Positions 1-6,855 of a DNA stretch of 10,689 bases are shown one piece after another. Source of the DNA: an uncultured Gemmatimonadota bacterium (lineage in GTDB: Bacteria; Gemmatimonadota; Gemmatimonadetes; Gemmatimonadales; Gemmatimonadaceae). Position 1 is the stretch's first letter. Each line of letters begins with the position of its first letter. The notes below the pieces were generated by a model. The model was given only the letters and a program-made list of their open reading frames with translations, ran no database searches and was not told the origin of the DNA. The stretch covers positions 1-10,689 of the forward strand of contig CAITQY010000741.1 in the NCBI GenBank assembly GCA_903894655.1. Reading direction: 5' to 3'. Position numbers and translations under genes: made by a program.

Positions 1-1
1 A

Positions 2-40
2 CCCGTTACGGCGGTGACCGCGACGTCGGTGGCGGCATGA
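2..40 (+). CDS. 3' end of an unidentified upstream gene (partial)
   Basis: Frame 2 is open from the window edge and ends at a TGA at 38-40, giving only the tail PVTAVTATSVAA. The stop overlaps the ATG of the next gene as ATGA, a typical translational-coupling junction in an operon, which is the only reason to call it. No function can be read from 12 residues. Frame 1 is also open to the edge, so a longer version of the downstream gene cannot be excluded. Confidence 0.35.
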   Translation, partial: PVTAVTATSVAA

Positions 41-702
41 GCGCCCGAACAACGGGTACGATCAAACTGGCGATCCTTGGTGCCGGTGGATTTGCGAGGG
101 AGGTCTGGTGGGCGCTTCGCGATGCGCGGGCGCACGACAGTTCCCTGCGCTTCGAGCCCATCATGTTCATCGATCGTGAGCCACGTCAGGCACTCTTGAA
201 AGGGTTGCCGGTTGGCATGCTGTCTGATGTACAAGCCGACACGCTGCTGGTGTGCGGCATCGGCGGCATGACCGACATCAAAGAACGTGTCGTCGCTGAG
301 GCCCGTTCGGCCGGCTACCGGTTTGCACCGGCCATCATTGCTGACGGCGCTCGCGTCGGGCCTGATGTCGAGATTGGCGAAGGCACGATTCTGTGCGCGG
401 GCACGGTGGCGACAACCGATATCGCGATCGGCGCACACGTGGCGATCAACCTCGACTGCACCATCGGACACGATGCGGTCATCGAGGATTTCGTCACGGT
501 ATCACCGGGCTGTCACATATCCGGTGGCGTATGGCTGGGCAGTCACTCGTACATCGGCACCGGTGCCTCGATCCTGGAGCACGTCCGCATCGGTCCGCAT
601 GCAATCCTTGGTGCAGGCGCCGTCGCCACGAAGGACATCGCAGCCTACACGCTGGCGGTCGGGGTACCAGCCATCGTCAAGAAGACTCGACATACGGCCT
701 GA
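37..702 (+). CDS. NeuD/PglD-family sugar O- or N-acetyltransferase (left-handed beta-helix)
   Basis: This 221-aa protein looks like the NeuD/PglD acetyltransferases, which move acetyl from acetyl-CoA onto amino sugars such as sialic acids, legionaminic acid or UDP-4-amino sugars. Residues 10-22 (LAILGAGGFAREV) form the glycine-rich start of the N-terminal PglD-like sugar-nucleotide-binding domain. From about residue 100 to 210 there are hexapeptide repeats (VGPDVEIGEGTI, IGAHVAINLDCTIGHD, IGTGASILEHVRIG) typical of a trimeric beta-helix. His145 in TIGHD matches the position of the catalytic base in PglD. The end, AVGVPAIVKK, is the usual family C-terminus. The ATG at 37 is chosen because the conserved domain begins nine residues later and it overlaps the upstream stop. 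A methyltransferase gene follows after 17 bp on the same strand, so glycan tailoring is likely. The exact sugar cannot be read from sequence. Confidence 0.88.
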   Translation: MSARTTGTIKLAILGAGGFAREVWWALRDARAHDSSLRFEPIMFIDREPRQALLKGLPVGMLSDVQADTLLVCGIGGMTDIKERVVAEARSAGYRFAPAIIADGARVGPDVEIGEGTILCAGTVATTDIAIGAHVAINLDCTIGHDAVIEDFVTVSPGCHISGGVWLGSHSYIGTGASILEHVRIGPHAILGAGAVATKDIAAYTLAVGVPAIVKKTRHTA

Positions 703-719
703 GCGGCCCCTCTCCCACA

Positions 720-1595
720 ATGACGATTCCCGTGACGATCCCCATGACCACAACCGCGTCAGTATCCGTCGCCTCGCCGGTAGCGCTTCGCAATCTTGAG
801 GCGATTCGCGCCGTGATCGGCTCGCCCGCATTGAATGGCGCAACGGCAGACACCCTCGAGCAACTCGCACCGGATGAGGTGAACAAGCCTCGTCTGATCG
901 AATGGCTGCGCGAGGGGGTCGCGAAAAACGAACGGCGCTTCGAAATCCGTTCAGCGTTACGCGCCATTGCCCATGCCACGCAGCCGCGCAGTTACCTGGA
1001 GATCGGCACGCGCCGCGGATGGAGTCTGGCGCAAGTGCTGGCCGAGTCCCCTGAGGTGCAGGCGTACTCATTCGACTGGTGGATGCACAGTTACGGCGGC
1101 GTGGACAACCCGGGTCCGGGCTTCGTGCGTGACGAGATGCATCGGGTCGCGCCGCATCACCGTGGCGCCGTCCACTTTCTCTCCGGCAATAGCCACGACA
1201 CCTTGCCGGTGTTTTTTCAGGAGGTGCCCATCGGCCCCACCGAGCTGGAAGACGCGCTGGTGCTGCGCACCGGAGAAGCGTCGCCGAGGATGTTCGATCT
1301 CGTGACGGTGGACGGCGACCATACCGCGCTCGGTACCTGGTGGGATCTCTCCGACGTCTTGCCCTATGTGTCGATCGGAGGGGCGCTGGTGTTCGACGAC
1401 TTGGTCGACTCGGCCGACGAGCTGCTGGGAGATGCACCGAGCAGCCGCTACGCGCAGCTGCGCACACACCCGGATGCGCTGCGGCCGTCCTTACTCTGGC
1501 TGTGGGAGCACCTCAAAGAGGTACTCGGCGGCTGGGAGTTCATCGAGTCGTTCGACTCGATCGTCCCCATCGGGATTGCCGTGCGGATGCGCTAA
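720..1595 (+). CDS. Class I SAM-dependent methyltransferase (Methyltransf_24-like)
   Basis: The 291-aa product shows a Rossmann methyltransferase core. Motif I is YLEIGTRRGWSLAQVL (residues 92-107), where SAM would bind. An acidic motif follows at FDLVTVDGDHT (192-202), and GGALVFDDLVD (220-230) is the post-core strand typical of Methyltransf_24 proteins found in glycan and antibiotic clusters. The DGDH and DD residues resemble a metal-assisted O-methyltransferase site, which is inference. The first about 75 residues are helical and unassigned. The start at 720 lies 17 bp after the acetyltransferase stop. An alternative ATG at 744 would remove eight residues, and neither has a clear Shine-Dalgarno sequence. 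The gene sits in tandem with the NeuD-like gene and converges on the glycosyltransferase gene. It probably methylates a sugar in the same pathway, but the substrate is unknown. Confidence 0.75.
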   Translation: MTIPVTIPMTTTASVSVASPVALRNLEAIRAVIGSPALNGATADTLEQLAPDEVNKPRLIEWLREGVAKNERRFEIRSALRAIAHATQPRSYLEIGTRRGWSLAQVLAESPEVQAYSFDWWMHSYGGVDNPGPGFVRDEMHRVAPHHRGAVHFLSGNSHDTLPVFFQEVPIGPTELEDALVLRTGEASPRMFDLVTVDGDHTALGTWWDLSDVLPYVSIGGALVFDDLVDSADELLGDAPSSRYAQLRTHPDALRPSLLWLWEHLKEVLGGWEFIESFDSIVPIGIAVRMR

Positions 1596-1605
1596 GCGGA
1601 TGCGC
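1583..1605. repeat. Short tandem repeat spanning a stop codon
   Basis: GCGGATGCGC occurs at 1583-1592 and again at 1596-1605, separated by the TAA stop of the methyltransferase gene. It looks like a 13-bp duplication covering the last codons and the stop. It sits in the 24-bp gap between convergent genes. No strong terminator with a T run is seen in this gap. Confidence 0.7.
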
Positions 1606-1619
1606 CAGGCGCCCTGCCG

Positions 1620-3503
1620 CTACGCCTGAGCGACGCTCGCCATCACGGCGCGGGCGGTGGACGTCCACGAGAATTGCTTCGCGGTGATGATGCCGGCGTC
1701 GTTCAATGCCAGCTCACCGCGTTGCCGCTCGCGGTGGATATCGCGGAGATGCTGCACCAGCTGCTCGTGCTGCGTTTCTCCCCAGCTGGCCCATCGGCCG
1801 TAGCGCTCGCCGGGCACGGATTCTTCCAGCGCATCGATCGCCACCAATTTCGCGTTCTGAGCGGTGAGGAACGCCGTGTGCGCCGTGCACGCCGACGCGA
1901 TGACGTGCTTGCCGAGGGCGAGCATCTCGAGCGCCTCGAGGTTCCAGCCTTCGGCGCGGGCCGGGAACACCGCGCAATCGGCCATCGCCATCGCCGCAGC
2001 TACGTCCTTCTGGTGCGGGAGCGGCTTGGTCACCAGAACGATGCGCGACGCCATAGGCGATCGCTTGAACGGGGCCAGCATCTCATCAAGCTGCGCACCG
2101 CTGACGAAGGCGTTGTGGCAGATCAGCACAAGGCGCACGGTGTCTTTGGGGGTGAAGGCGGCCTCGAATGCGCGCAGCAGTTCGCGCTGTCCTTTGCGAG
2201 CTTCGAGTTTGCCCACGCTCATGAATACCGTGTCGTGACCACGGGTGGAGGCTGGCTGGACCTGTTCGTGGAATACGGTGCGATCGACCCCGAGCGGCGC
2301 AATGTCGATCGGCGTGCGCCAGATCCCGTTCTCCAACAAGACGGTGCGCGCCCACTCACAGGTCACGATCAGGCGATCCTGCCGCTCCAGATGGTGCCGT
2401 TCGGCCGCGTTGAACGTGTCGAGCTCAAAGATGGGAAAGCCAATGCGCGGACCACGCCCCACATGCAGCGCCAAGTCGAACTGTTGCGACAAGCGCACGC
2501 TGGGCGCGGCATCGTCAAACGCACCCTGTCGCGCAATGCACGCGTCGAGCGCGTCGTTCTGGACGATGCTCCGATCGATCGGACCCAGCGGGAAATACGC
2601 CACGGGCGCATCGCACTGCGTGAATTCGCGCAGCAGATGCGCGCCAACTACCCCGTAACCGGTGCGGCAATACGGCGCGAGAAACGAGAACGTGGGCGGC
2701 GTGAGCGAGGCGGACATGACGGGCACGGATACCGTAGCGCTCACGACCGGCGCCGTGCGCGCTGGCACGGCGTATTCACCTGGCGCGCTCTCTACCCGCG
2801 CACAGTCGAGCGGTGGATCGTTGACGGTGGCACCCACGATCGCGATCACGGGAACGCCGGCGGGCCACTCGGTTATGCTGAAGAGGGATGGGCCGCCCTC
2901 CGCGTCACGCATGTCGTGCAAACTGAATCCCCGCGCCTGCAGCAGCGCCGTGGCTTCGGCGCGTGCGGTGGGGGAATCCTGTGGCGCCGGAGAAAGGCAT
3001 ATGGCCACCACTCGACCAAGCGTGAGCAACGGGCCGAGGCCGCGAAGCACGCCAGGGAGAGACGACGCATCAGCGTGCACAAACACGCGCCCCTCGAGCG
3101 CGATCCGATCGGCGACGCGCGTCACCAGTTCATGATTCTCGAGATCGGCTTCTGTGAAGGCATCGATCCACCCCCCCGCATCACGGGCGGCGCCTTGCAG
3201 TGCCGTGAGCGATGCCGTGTGGTCGTCAACCAGAAACACACTCGGCAGCCCCAGCGGGGCTGTCACCGCCGACAGCGACACGACGCCGAACGCGGGTGCG
3301 ACGTCGACGAGTGCATCGCCCGCCTCGAGTTGCGCATCGAGGAACAGCCGAAGTTCCGCCACCACGCCACTGGCGTGTTCGCGTTCGACCAGCGCACGCC
3401 ACGCGGGATGCGTAGGGCGCGCGGGCACGTGGAAACGCGGCGTGCCGTCTTCGCGGCGCTGCGCACTGGCAAGGGGCGCGGCGGTCGAGGTCGAGAGAGG
3501 CAT
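1620..3503 (-). CDS. Two-domain protein: degenerate methyltransferase-like N-terminus fused to a GT4-type glycosyltransferase
   Basis: The 627-aa product ends in a clear GT-B, family-4-like glycosyltransferase (about residues 270-625). Visible motifs are APYCRTGYGVVGAHLL (276-291) at the N-lobe, IAPLGVDRTVFH (401-412), VGKLEARKGQRELLRAF (430-446) and the donor-site EX7E motif from Glu518 to Glu526 inside ARAEGWNLEALEMLALG. Residues about 60-210 resemble an FkbM-type methyltransferase (LVDVAPAFGVVSLSAV, VFLVDDHTASLTALQGAA), but the usual GANxG SAM loop reads APAFG, so it may not bind SAM. Residues 228-268 look like a linker. The gene starts 15 bp after the fliW stop on the same strand, as third gene of flgL-fliW-GT. 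This suggests it glycosylates flagellin or another filament protein in the cytoplasm before export. That role is inferred from position. No clear Shine-Dalgarno is seen before the ATG at 3503, so coupling to fliW is likely. Confidence 0.85.
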   Translation of the reverse strand: MPLSTSTAAPLASAQRREDGTPRFHVPARPTHPAWRALVEREHASGVVAELRLFLDAQLEAGDALVDVAPAFGVVSLSAVTAPLGLPSVFLVDDHTASLTALQGAARDAGGWIDAFTEADLENHELVTRVADRIALEGRVFVHADASSLPGVLRGLGPLLTLGRVVAICLSPAPQDSPTARAEATALLQARGFSLHDMRDAEGGPSLFSITEWPAGVPVIAIVGATVNDPPLDCARVESAPGEYAVPARTAPVVSATVSVPVMSASLTPPTFSFLAPYCRTGYGVVGAHLLREFTQCDAPVAYFPLGPIDRSIVQNDALDACIARQGAFDDAAPSVRLSQQFDLALHVGRGPRIGFPIFELDTFNAAERHHLERQDRLIVTCEWARTVLLENGIWRTPIDIAPLGVDRTVFHEQVQPASTRGHDTVFMSVGKLEARKGQRELLRAFEAAFTPKDTVRLVLICHNAFVSGAQLDEMLAPFKRSPMASRIVLVTKPLPHQKDVAAAMAMADCAVFPARAEGWNLEALEMLALGKHVIASACTAHTAFLTAQNAKLVAIDALEESVPGERYGRWASWGETQHEQLVQHLRDIHRERQRGELALNDAGIITAKQFSWTSTARAVMASVAQA

Positions 3504-3518
3504 AAACGACAGGGCGCG

Positions 3519-4025
3519 TTACGCCAGCCGCAGTCCGTCTTCCGCGAGCGGAAACGCCGACAGATCCATCGGCTCCCGCAGCGAATACTGCTCGTCGCGA
3601 TTTACCACCTGCCGCGCGAGCCCTTTGCTGACGTTGAACACGATGGGCGCACGGAAATTTCCGGTGACCGGTTCACTCGCCGTCATCGGCAGCGCGACCA
3701 TGACCAGCGCCAGCGCGTCGGTGGGCTCGACGATCTGCAACGCCTCACGCTCCGACTCACCGAGATCGACGCCGTAGTCGGGGTGATCAACGAACGGGTC
3801 GGCCAGCACGAAGGTGGTCTGCGGCTCGTCGATCGAGAGTAACCACCAGAGGCCCTGACGCGCGGCGGGGAGCAGCGCATAGCTGGTGCGTTCCGGGAAG
3901 CCCCAGAGCGCGTCCGTGAAATGCATCACGGCGTCGCCGTGCACTTCGATCGTGCCAACGGCCGGCGACGTGATCGTGTAGGTCGTGGTGCTGCGATCCT
4001 GCTGGTCCATGACGGCGTGACTCAT
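3519..4025 (-). CDS. fliW: Flagellar assembly factor FliW
   Basis: This 168-aa protein matches FliW, which binds flagellin and, when released, binds and blocks the translational repressor CsrA, so that flagellin synthesis follows export. Recognisable family features are MHFTDALWGFPE (34-45), WLLSIDEPQTTFVLADPF (61-78) with the conserved DP and a following HPDY (81-84), TGNFRAPIVFN (121-131) and RQVV near 138-141. FliW proteins are usually about 130-160 aa, so the length fits, with a short N-terminal extension. The ATG at 4025 is 5 bp after the flgL stop. A second ATG at 4010 gives a protein five residues shorter, and neither has a strong Shine-Dalgarno. The gene lies between flgL and a glycosyltransferase gene. 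csrA, often its neighbour, is not in this window. Confidence 0.93.
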   Translation of the reverse strand: MSHAVMDQQDRSTTTYTITSPAVGTIEVHGDAVMHFTDALWGFPERTSYALLPAARQGLWWLLSIDEPQTTFVLADPFVDHPDYGVDLGESEREALQIVEPTDALALVMVALPMTASEPVTGNFRAPIVFNVSKGLARQVVNRDEQYSLREPMDLSAFPLAEDGLRLA

Positions 4026-4030
4026 CAGCG

Positions 4031-4939
4031 TCAGAGGTAATTGGCCAGGCTGAGTCCGAGGATGCGCGAGGTCGCGCTCATCGCCGCCTGATACAGCGTC
4101 TGCTTGCCCACGAGTTCAATCATCGCCTTATCGACTTCCGTGTCGCGCAGGTCGGCGCGGAACGCCTTGAGGTTCAACTCCAGGAGATTGAGGTTGACCG
4201 TGGCCGTTTCCAACTCGTTGATGCGTGCGCCCTGCGTGCCGATCAGCGACTGCACGTTACTGTTCGCCGTCGTAATGCGGTCCGCCGCCGCCTGAATGGC
4301 CGTGGGATCATTGTTGCCGAGGGCCGTCGAGAGCGCACGGAGCGCCTCGAGGGCGTCGGTGTCGATGAACACCTCGGTGCCGTTGTGCGTCGGCGTGACG
4401 AACGTGTTGTCCCCGATCTCGAGCGTGATGTTCCCACTCGGATTGACCGGATTGCCGGCCAGCGTGAGCCGCGAGAAGCTGCCGGTGGCCGGCGCGGGCG
4501 TCGCGAACGGAGCCTCTCCCGCGCGATTCCCGCCGAAGAGGTATTCGTCGCCGATGCGCGTGTTCCCCAGGTTCGACGCGAAGTTGATGAGCTGATCGAC
4601 CTCGGCCTTCACGATGAGGCGCGACTGCGCATTGGCGGTGGCGCTTGCCTGCCCGATGCCCAACTCGATGCCACGGGTGAGGGCGTTCGTGAGTTGGTCC
4701 AGCACATTTTCTTCGGCGGATGCGCGGGCAATCCCGTTGTCCACGTTCCGCTTGAACTGCGACAGCGCGCGCATCGAACTGCCGATGCGCACGAGTTCCC
4801 CGCCGCTGGTGGGGTTATCGGACATCTTCCGCAGGCGAATGCCGGAGGAGATGTCATCCCGAATGCGATCGAGCCCCTGCAGGTTGGTTTGCAGGCGCGA
4901 TTGGCTGTTTCGGGTGATGATCGAATTAGTGACGCGCAT
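4031..4939 (-). CDS. flgL: Flagellar hook-filament junction protein FlgL (HAP3)
   Basis: The 302-aa product is FlgL, the second junction protein that joins the hook to the filament and is exported by the flagellar type III system. The N-terminus MRVTNSIITRNSQSRLQTNL begins with the helical D0/D1 region shared with flagellin. The phrase SSGIRLRKMSDNPTSGGELV (31-50) is the classic flagellin/HAP3 turn, and YLFGGNRAGEAPF (123-135) is a FlgL hallmark. The C-terminal helix ends in SRILGLSLANYL. The frame is open upstream to a GTG at 4987, but homologous FlgL proteins begin at MRV-like sequences, so the ATG at 4939 is chosen, with a modest AGG five bases before it. It is the first gene of flgL-fliW-GT. 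A FliA-type promoter lies about 70-95 bp upstream. flgK, which commonly precedes flgL, is absent here; the divergent neighbour is a regulator gene. Confidence 0.93.
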   Translation of the reverse strand: MRVTNSIITRNSQSRLQTNLQGLDRIRDDISSGIRLRKMSDNPTSGGELVRIGSSMRALSQFKRNVDNGIARASAEENVLDQLTNALTRGIELGIGQASATANAQSRLIVKAEVDQLINFASNLGNTRIGDEYLFGGNRAGEAPFATPAPATGSFSRLTLAGNPVNPSGNITLEIGDNTFVTPTHNGTEVFIDTDALEALRALSTALGNNDPTAIQAAADRITTANSNVQSLIGTQGARINELETATVNLNLLELNLKAFRADLRDTEVDKAMIELVGKQTLYQAAMSATSRILGLSLANYL

Positions 4940-5008
4940 CTGACCTATGGATTCGGTGACCGTTACAGCCCTGAAGGGTCGCAACACGGTGCCGGTATGC
5001 TCCTACCA

Positions 5009-5035
5009 GTATCGGACCGACGCGCCGGTTCTTGA
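5009..5035 (-). promoter_or_regulatory. Candidate sigma-28 (FliA) promoter for flgL-fliW-GT
   Basis: Read on the minus strand, TCAAGAAC (5035-5028), exactly 11 bp, then TCCGATAC (5016-5009). The enterobacterial FliA consensus is TAAAGTTT-N11-GCCGATAA, so the -10 keeps CCGATA and the -35 keeps about half its bases. The spacing is exact. A start near 5002 would give a leader of about 60 bases before the flgL ATG at 4939. The role fits: flgL and fliW are late flagellar genes in many bacteria. Confidence 0.5.
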
Positions 5036-5133
5036 GCGACTCGGCCGCTTTGGTGAGCGGGAGATCACGGTGCATCGCGCTTTCGGCGGCATGCGGCTAA
5101 ATTTGCCGGGTGTCGCACGAGGATTCGACACGC

Positions 5134-5154
5134 GGGTGCTTCGCCGCTGCACCC
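5134..5154. promoter_or_regulatory. Inverted repeat upstream of the regulator gene
   Basis: GGGTGC (5134-5139) and GCACCC (5149-5154) form a perfect 6-bp inverted repeat with a 9-base loop, ending 34 bp before the regulator ATG. It could be a protein-binding site or a hairpin in the leader of the regulator mRNA. No convincing sigma-70 or sigma-54 promoter for the regulator was found in the 249-bp divergent gap. Confidence 0.3.
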
Positions 5155-5188
5155 TCCAGACGCCCCTTCGTCCCTGCGTTGCCCCGCC

Positions 5189-6667
5189 ATGGCCACAATT
5201 CTGTATGTCGATGACGAGGCAAGCGTCGGACTGATCCTTGAGGATTCGCTCGCCCAATCGGGGCATACCCCGGTTGGCGCTCGAAGCGTACCTGAGGCGC
5301 TCCAGATCCTCGAGCGGGGTGGCATCGACCTGATCATTTCCGACTATAGAATGCCGGGGCTGACGGGGCTGGAGTTCCTCCAGTTGCTCGCACGCGAGGG
5401 GTACGACATCCCCCTGATCATGCTGACGGGGCACGCCAGCATCGAGCATGCGGTGGCCAGCATCAAGGCTGGCGCGATCGATTACATCACGAAGCCGGTC
5501 CGCCCGCAGCAGCTCGAGCTGGCGGTGGACCAGGCGCTCGAGTTCGTGCGCCTCCGGCGCGAGAACGAGACGCTCCGCAGGGAAGTGATGCAGTTCCGGA
5601 ACGAGCGGCAGATCATCGGTGACTCACCGGCCATCCGTCGGATCCTCCAGACCGTCTCCATGGCGGCCCCGACTCGGGCCACCGTGCTGCTCCAGGGCGA
5701 GTCGGGCACCGGCAAGGAACTCTTCGCCCGCGCCATTCACGACCAGAGCGAGCGTCGCGACAAGCCGTTCATCAAGCTGAACTGCGCCGCCCTCCCCGAG
5801 GGGCTGGTCGAATCGGCCCTGTTCGGCCACGAGAAAGGCGCCTTTACCGGGGCGATCAAGCGGGTCGAAGGCGCCTTCGAGCGCGCCAACCGCGGCACGT
5901 TGCTCCTCGATGAAATCTCGGAGATGCGACTCGATCTGCAGGCCAAGCTCCTGCGCGTGCTCCAAGAGCAGGAGTTCGAGCGGGTCGGTGGCACGTCCTC
6001 GATCAAGGTCGACGTGCGTATCGTGGCCACCACCAACCGTGATCTAGCCGCCGAGGCCGACCGGGGGACGTTCCGGCAGGACTTGTACTATAGACTGTCC
6101 ACGATCCCGGTCCTGATTCCGCCCCTGCGGGAGCGCCCGGAGGACATCGCGGTGCTGGCCCTCCGATTTGCCATGCGCACGGCGGCTGAACTGGGCAAGA
6201 AGATCGATGGGCTCTCGCCCGACGCGCTCGAGTCGATGCAGCACTATCCGTGGCCGGGCAACATCCGGGAATTGCAGCACGTCATCGAACGCGCGGTCAT
6301 TCTGACGCCAGACCCGATGATCCACGCGCACTGCCTGGAAGGGACGCGGTTCGGGCTGGCCCACTCGCTGGGCGCGCCGTCCATTCGCCCTCGCGCGATC
6401 CCCATACCCGGCGCCCTGCCAGCCATGACGAGCGCCACGCCTGCCGCTGGTCATGCCGCGGGCATTGCCGCGGGGACAGGCGTGAACGGCAATATCGCGC
6501 TGGCCTCGCTGAATGTGGCCGAGGCGGAACGGGTCCTTATTCAGCATGCGCTGGCCGCGGCCGATAATAACCGAACGAAGGCAGCCGAACTGCTGGGCAT
6601 CAGCGTGCGCACCCTCCGCAATAAGCTCAACGGTCCCGGCAAGGACGCCGACAGCGACGACGAGTAG
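5189..6667 (+). CDS. NtrC-family sigma-54 response regulator, probable flagellar master activator (FlgR/FlrC-like)
   Basis: The 492-aa protein has the full three-domain layout of an NtrC-type activator. The receiver (1-120) has the acidic pair Asp8-Asp9, phospho-acceptor Asp52 in SDYRMPG, Thr80 in MLTGH and Lys102 in TKP. The AAA+ domain (about 143-375) has Walker A GESGTGKE (170-177), the sigma-54-contacting GAFTGA loop (217-222), Walker B LLLDEI (238-243) and the sensor region YPWPGNIRELQHV. A long Ala/Pro/Gly-rich linker (about 395-435) leads to a Fis-type helix-turn-helix (about 443-482; NRTKAAELLGISVRTLRNKL). It should be phosphorylated by a histidine kinase, hydrolyse ATP and open sigma-54 promoters. 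It is divergent from flgL and directly upstream of a sigma-54-promoted basal-body operon, which points to a flagellar role. No partner kinase is in the window. The ATG at 5189 begins the conserved receiver strand; no clear Shine-Dalgarno precedes it. Confidence 0.93.
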   Translation: MATILYVDDEASVGLILEDSLAQSGHTPVGARSVPEALQILERGGIDLIISDYRMPGLTGLEFLQLLAREGYDIPLIMLTGHASIEHAVASIKAGAIDYITKPVRPQQLELAVDQALEFVRLRRENETLRREVMQFRNERQIIGDSPAIRRILQTVSMAAPTRATVLLQGESGTGKELFARAIHDQSERRDKPFIKLNCAALPEGLVESALFGHEKGAFTGAIKRVEGAFERANRGTLLLDEISEMRLDLQAKLLRVLQEQEFERVGGTSSIKVDVRIVATTNRDLAAEADRGTFRQDLYYRLSTIPVLIPPLRERPEDIAVLALRFAMRTAAELGKKIDGLSPDALESMQHYPWPGNIRELQHVIERAVILTPDPMIHAHCLEGTRFGLAHSLGAPSIRPRAIPIPGALPAMTSATPAAGHAAGIAAGTGVNGNIALASLNVAEAERVLIQHALAAADNNRTKAAELLGISVRTLRNKLNGPGKDADSDDE

Positions 6668-6669
6668 TG

Positions 6670-6702
6670 GGTCGGCAACTCCGACCGCTCGGCCGTGGTC
6701 GG
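6670..6702. repeat. Three-part repeat GGTCGG / CCGACC / GGTCGG after the regulator gene
   Basis: GGTCGG occurs at 6670-6675 and 6697-6702, each as part of GGTCGGCAA (6670-6678 and 6697-6705, period 27 bp), with CCGACC at 6681-6686 between them. The middle block can pair with either flanking block, giving two mutually exclusive short stems. The set starts 3 bp after the regulator stop codon. It could be a weak termination structure or paired regulator-binding sites; there is no clean T run after either stem. Confidence 0.4.
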
Positions 6703-6788
6703 CAAGTTTGGTCAGCACAGCACCCGGCAGTAATTGCCTTCATGGCGTGATTGACCGCACGTCGCTTGCCTGGAAACACGCACGACTC

Positions 6789-6815
6789 GAGACTTGAACT
6801 CACCACTCAAGACTC
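6789..6815. promoter_or_regulatory. Candidate upstream activator (enhancer) site for the flgB operon
   Basis: GAG-A-CTTGA (6789-6797), a 9-base spacer and TCAAG-A-CTC (6807-6815) make an imperfect palindrome with eight of nine positions paired. Its centre at 6802 is about 97 bp upstream of the predicted sigma-54 start near 6899, a typical distance for NtrC-family activators that bind as dimers and loop to the promoter. Binding by the neighbouring regulator is inferred from position and symmetry only. Confidence 0.35.
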
Positions 6816-6855
6816 ACAGTACCAATGACTTAGCACACAACAACTGATGAGTCCC

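Noticed and set aside
502..1467. A 321-codon minus-strand frame opposite the acetyltransferase and methyltransferase genes
   Set aside because: Highly arginine-rich composition and no motif; explained by GC-rich codon use of the two real genes.
1596..1619. Possible bidirectional terminator between the convergent methyltransferase and glycosyltransferase genes
   Set aside because: Only very short stems (for example CAGG-CGC-CCTG) and no T or A run on either side.
1674..3842. A 722-codon open frame on the + strand, antisense to the glycosyltransferase and fliW genes
   Set aside because: Its product is arginine- and histidine-rich with no recognisable domain, and it lies opposite genes with clear family motifs. 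Long antisense frames are expected in high-GC DNA.
4981..4993. Sigma-54-like element on the minus strand upstream of flgL (GGCACCGTGTTGC)
   Set aside because: The GG and GC are separated by 9 bp, one fewer than the fixed 10 bp, and sigma-54 tolerates spacing changes poorly. The sigma-28-like site nearby is a better explanation.
6681..6709. Possible terminator formed by CCGACC and GGTCGG just after the regulator gene
   Set aside because: The stem is only 6 bp with a 10-base loop and is followed by CAAG and just three T residues. It is kept only as a repeat feature.
6755..6770. Second -24/-12-like sequence (CCGCACGTCGCTTGCC) upstream of flgB
   Set aside because: Spacing and the -12 half are good, but one of the two invariant G residues at -24 is missing, and it is much further from flgB than the better match at 6873-6888.
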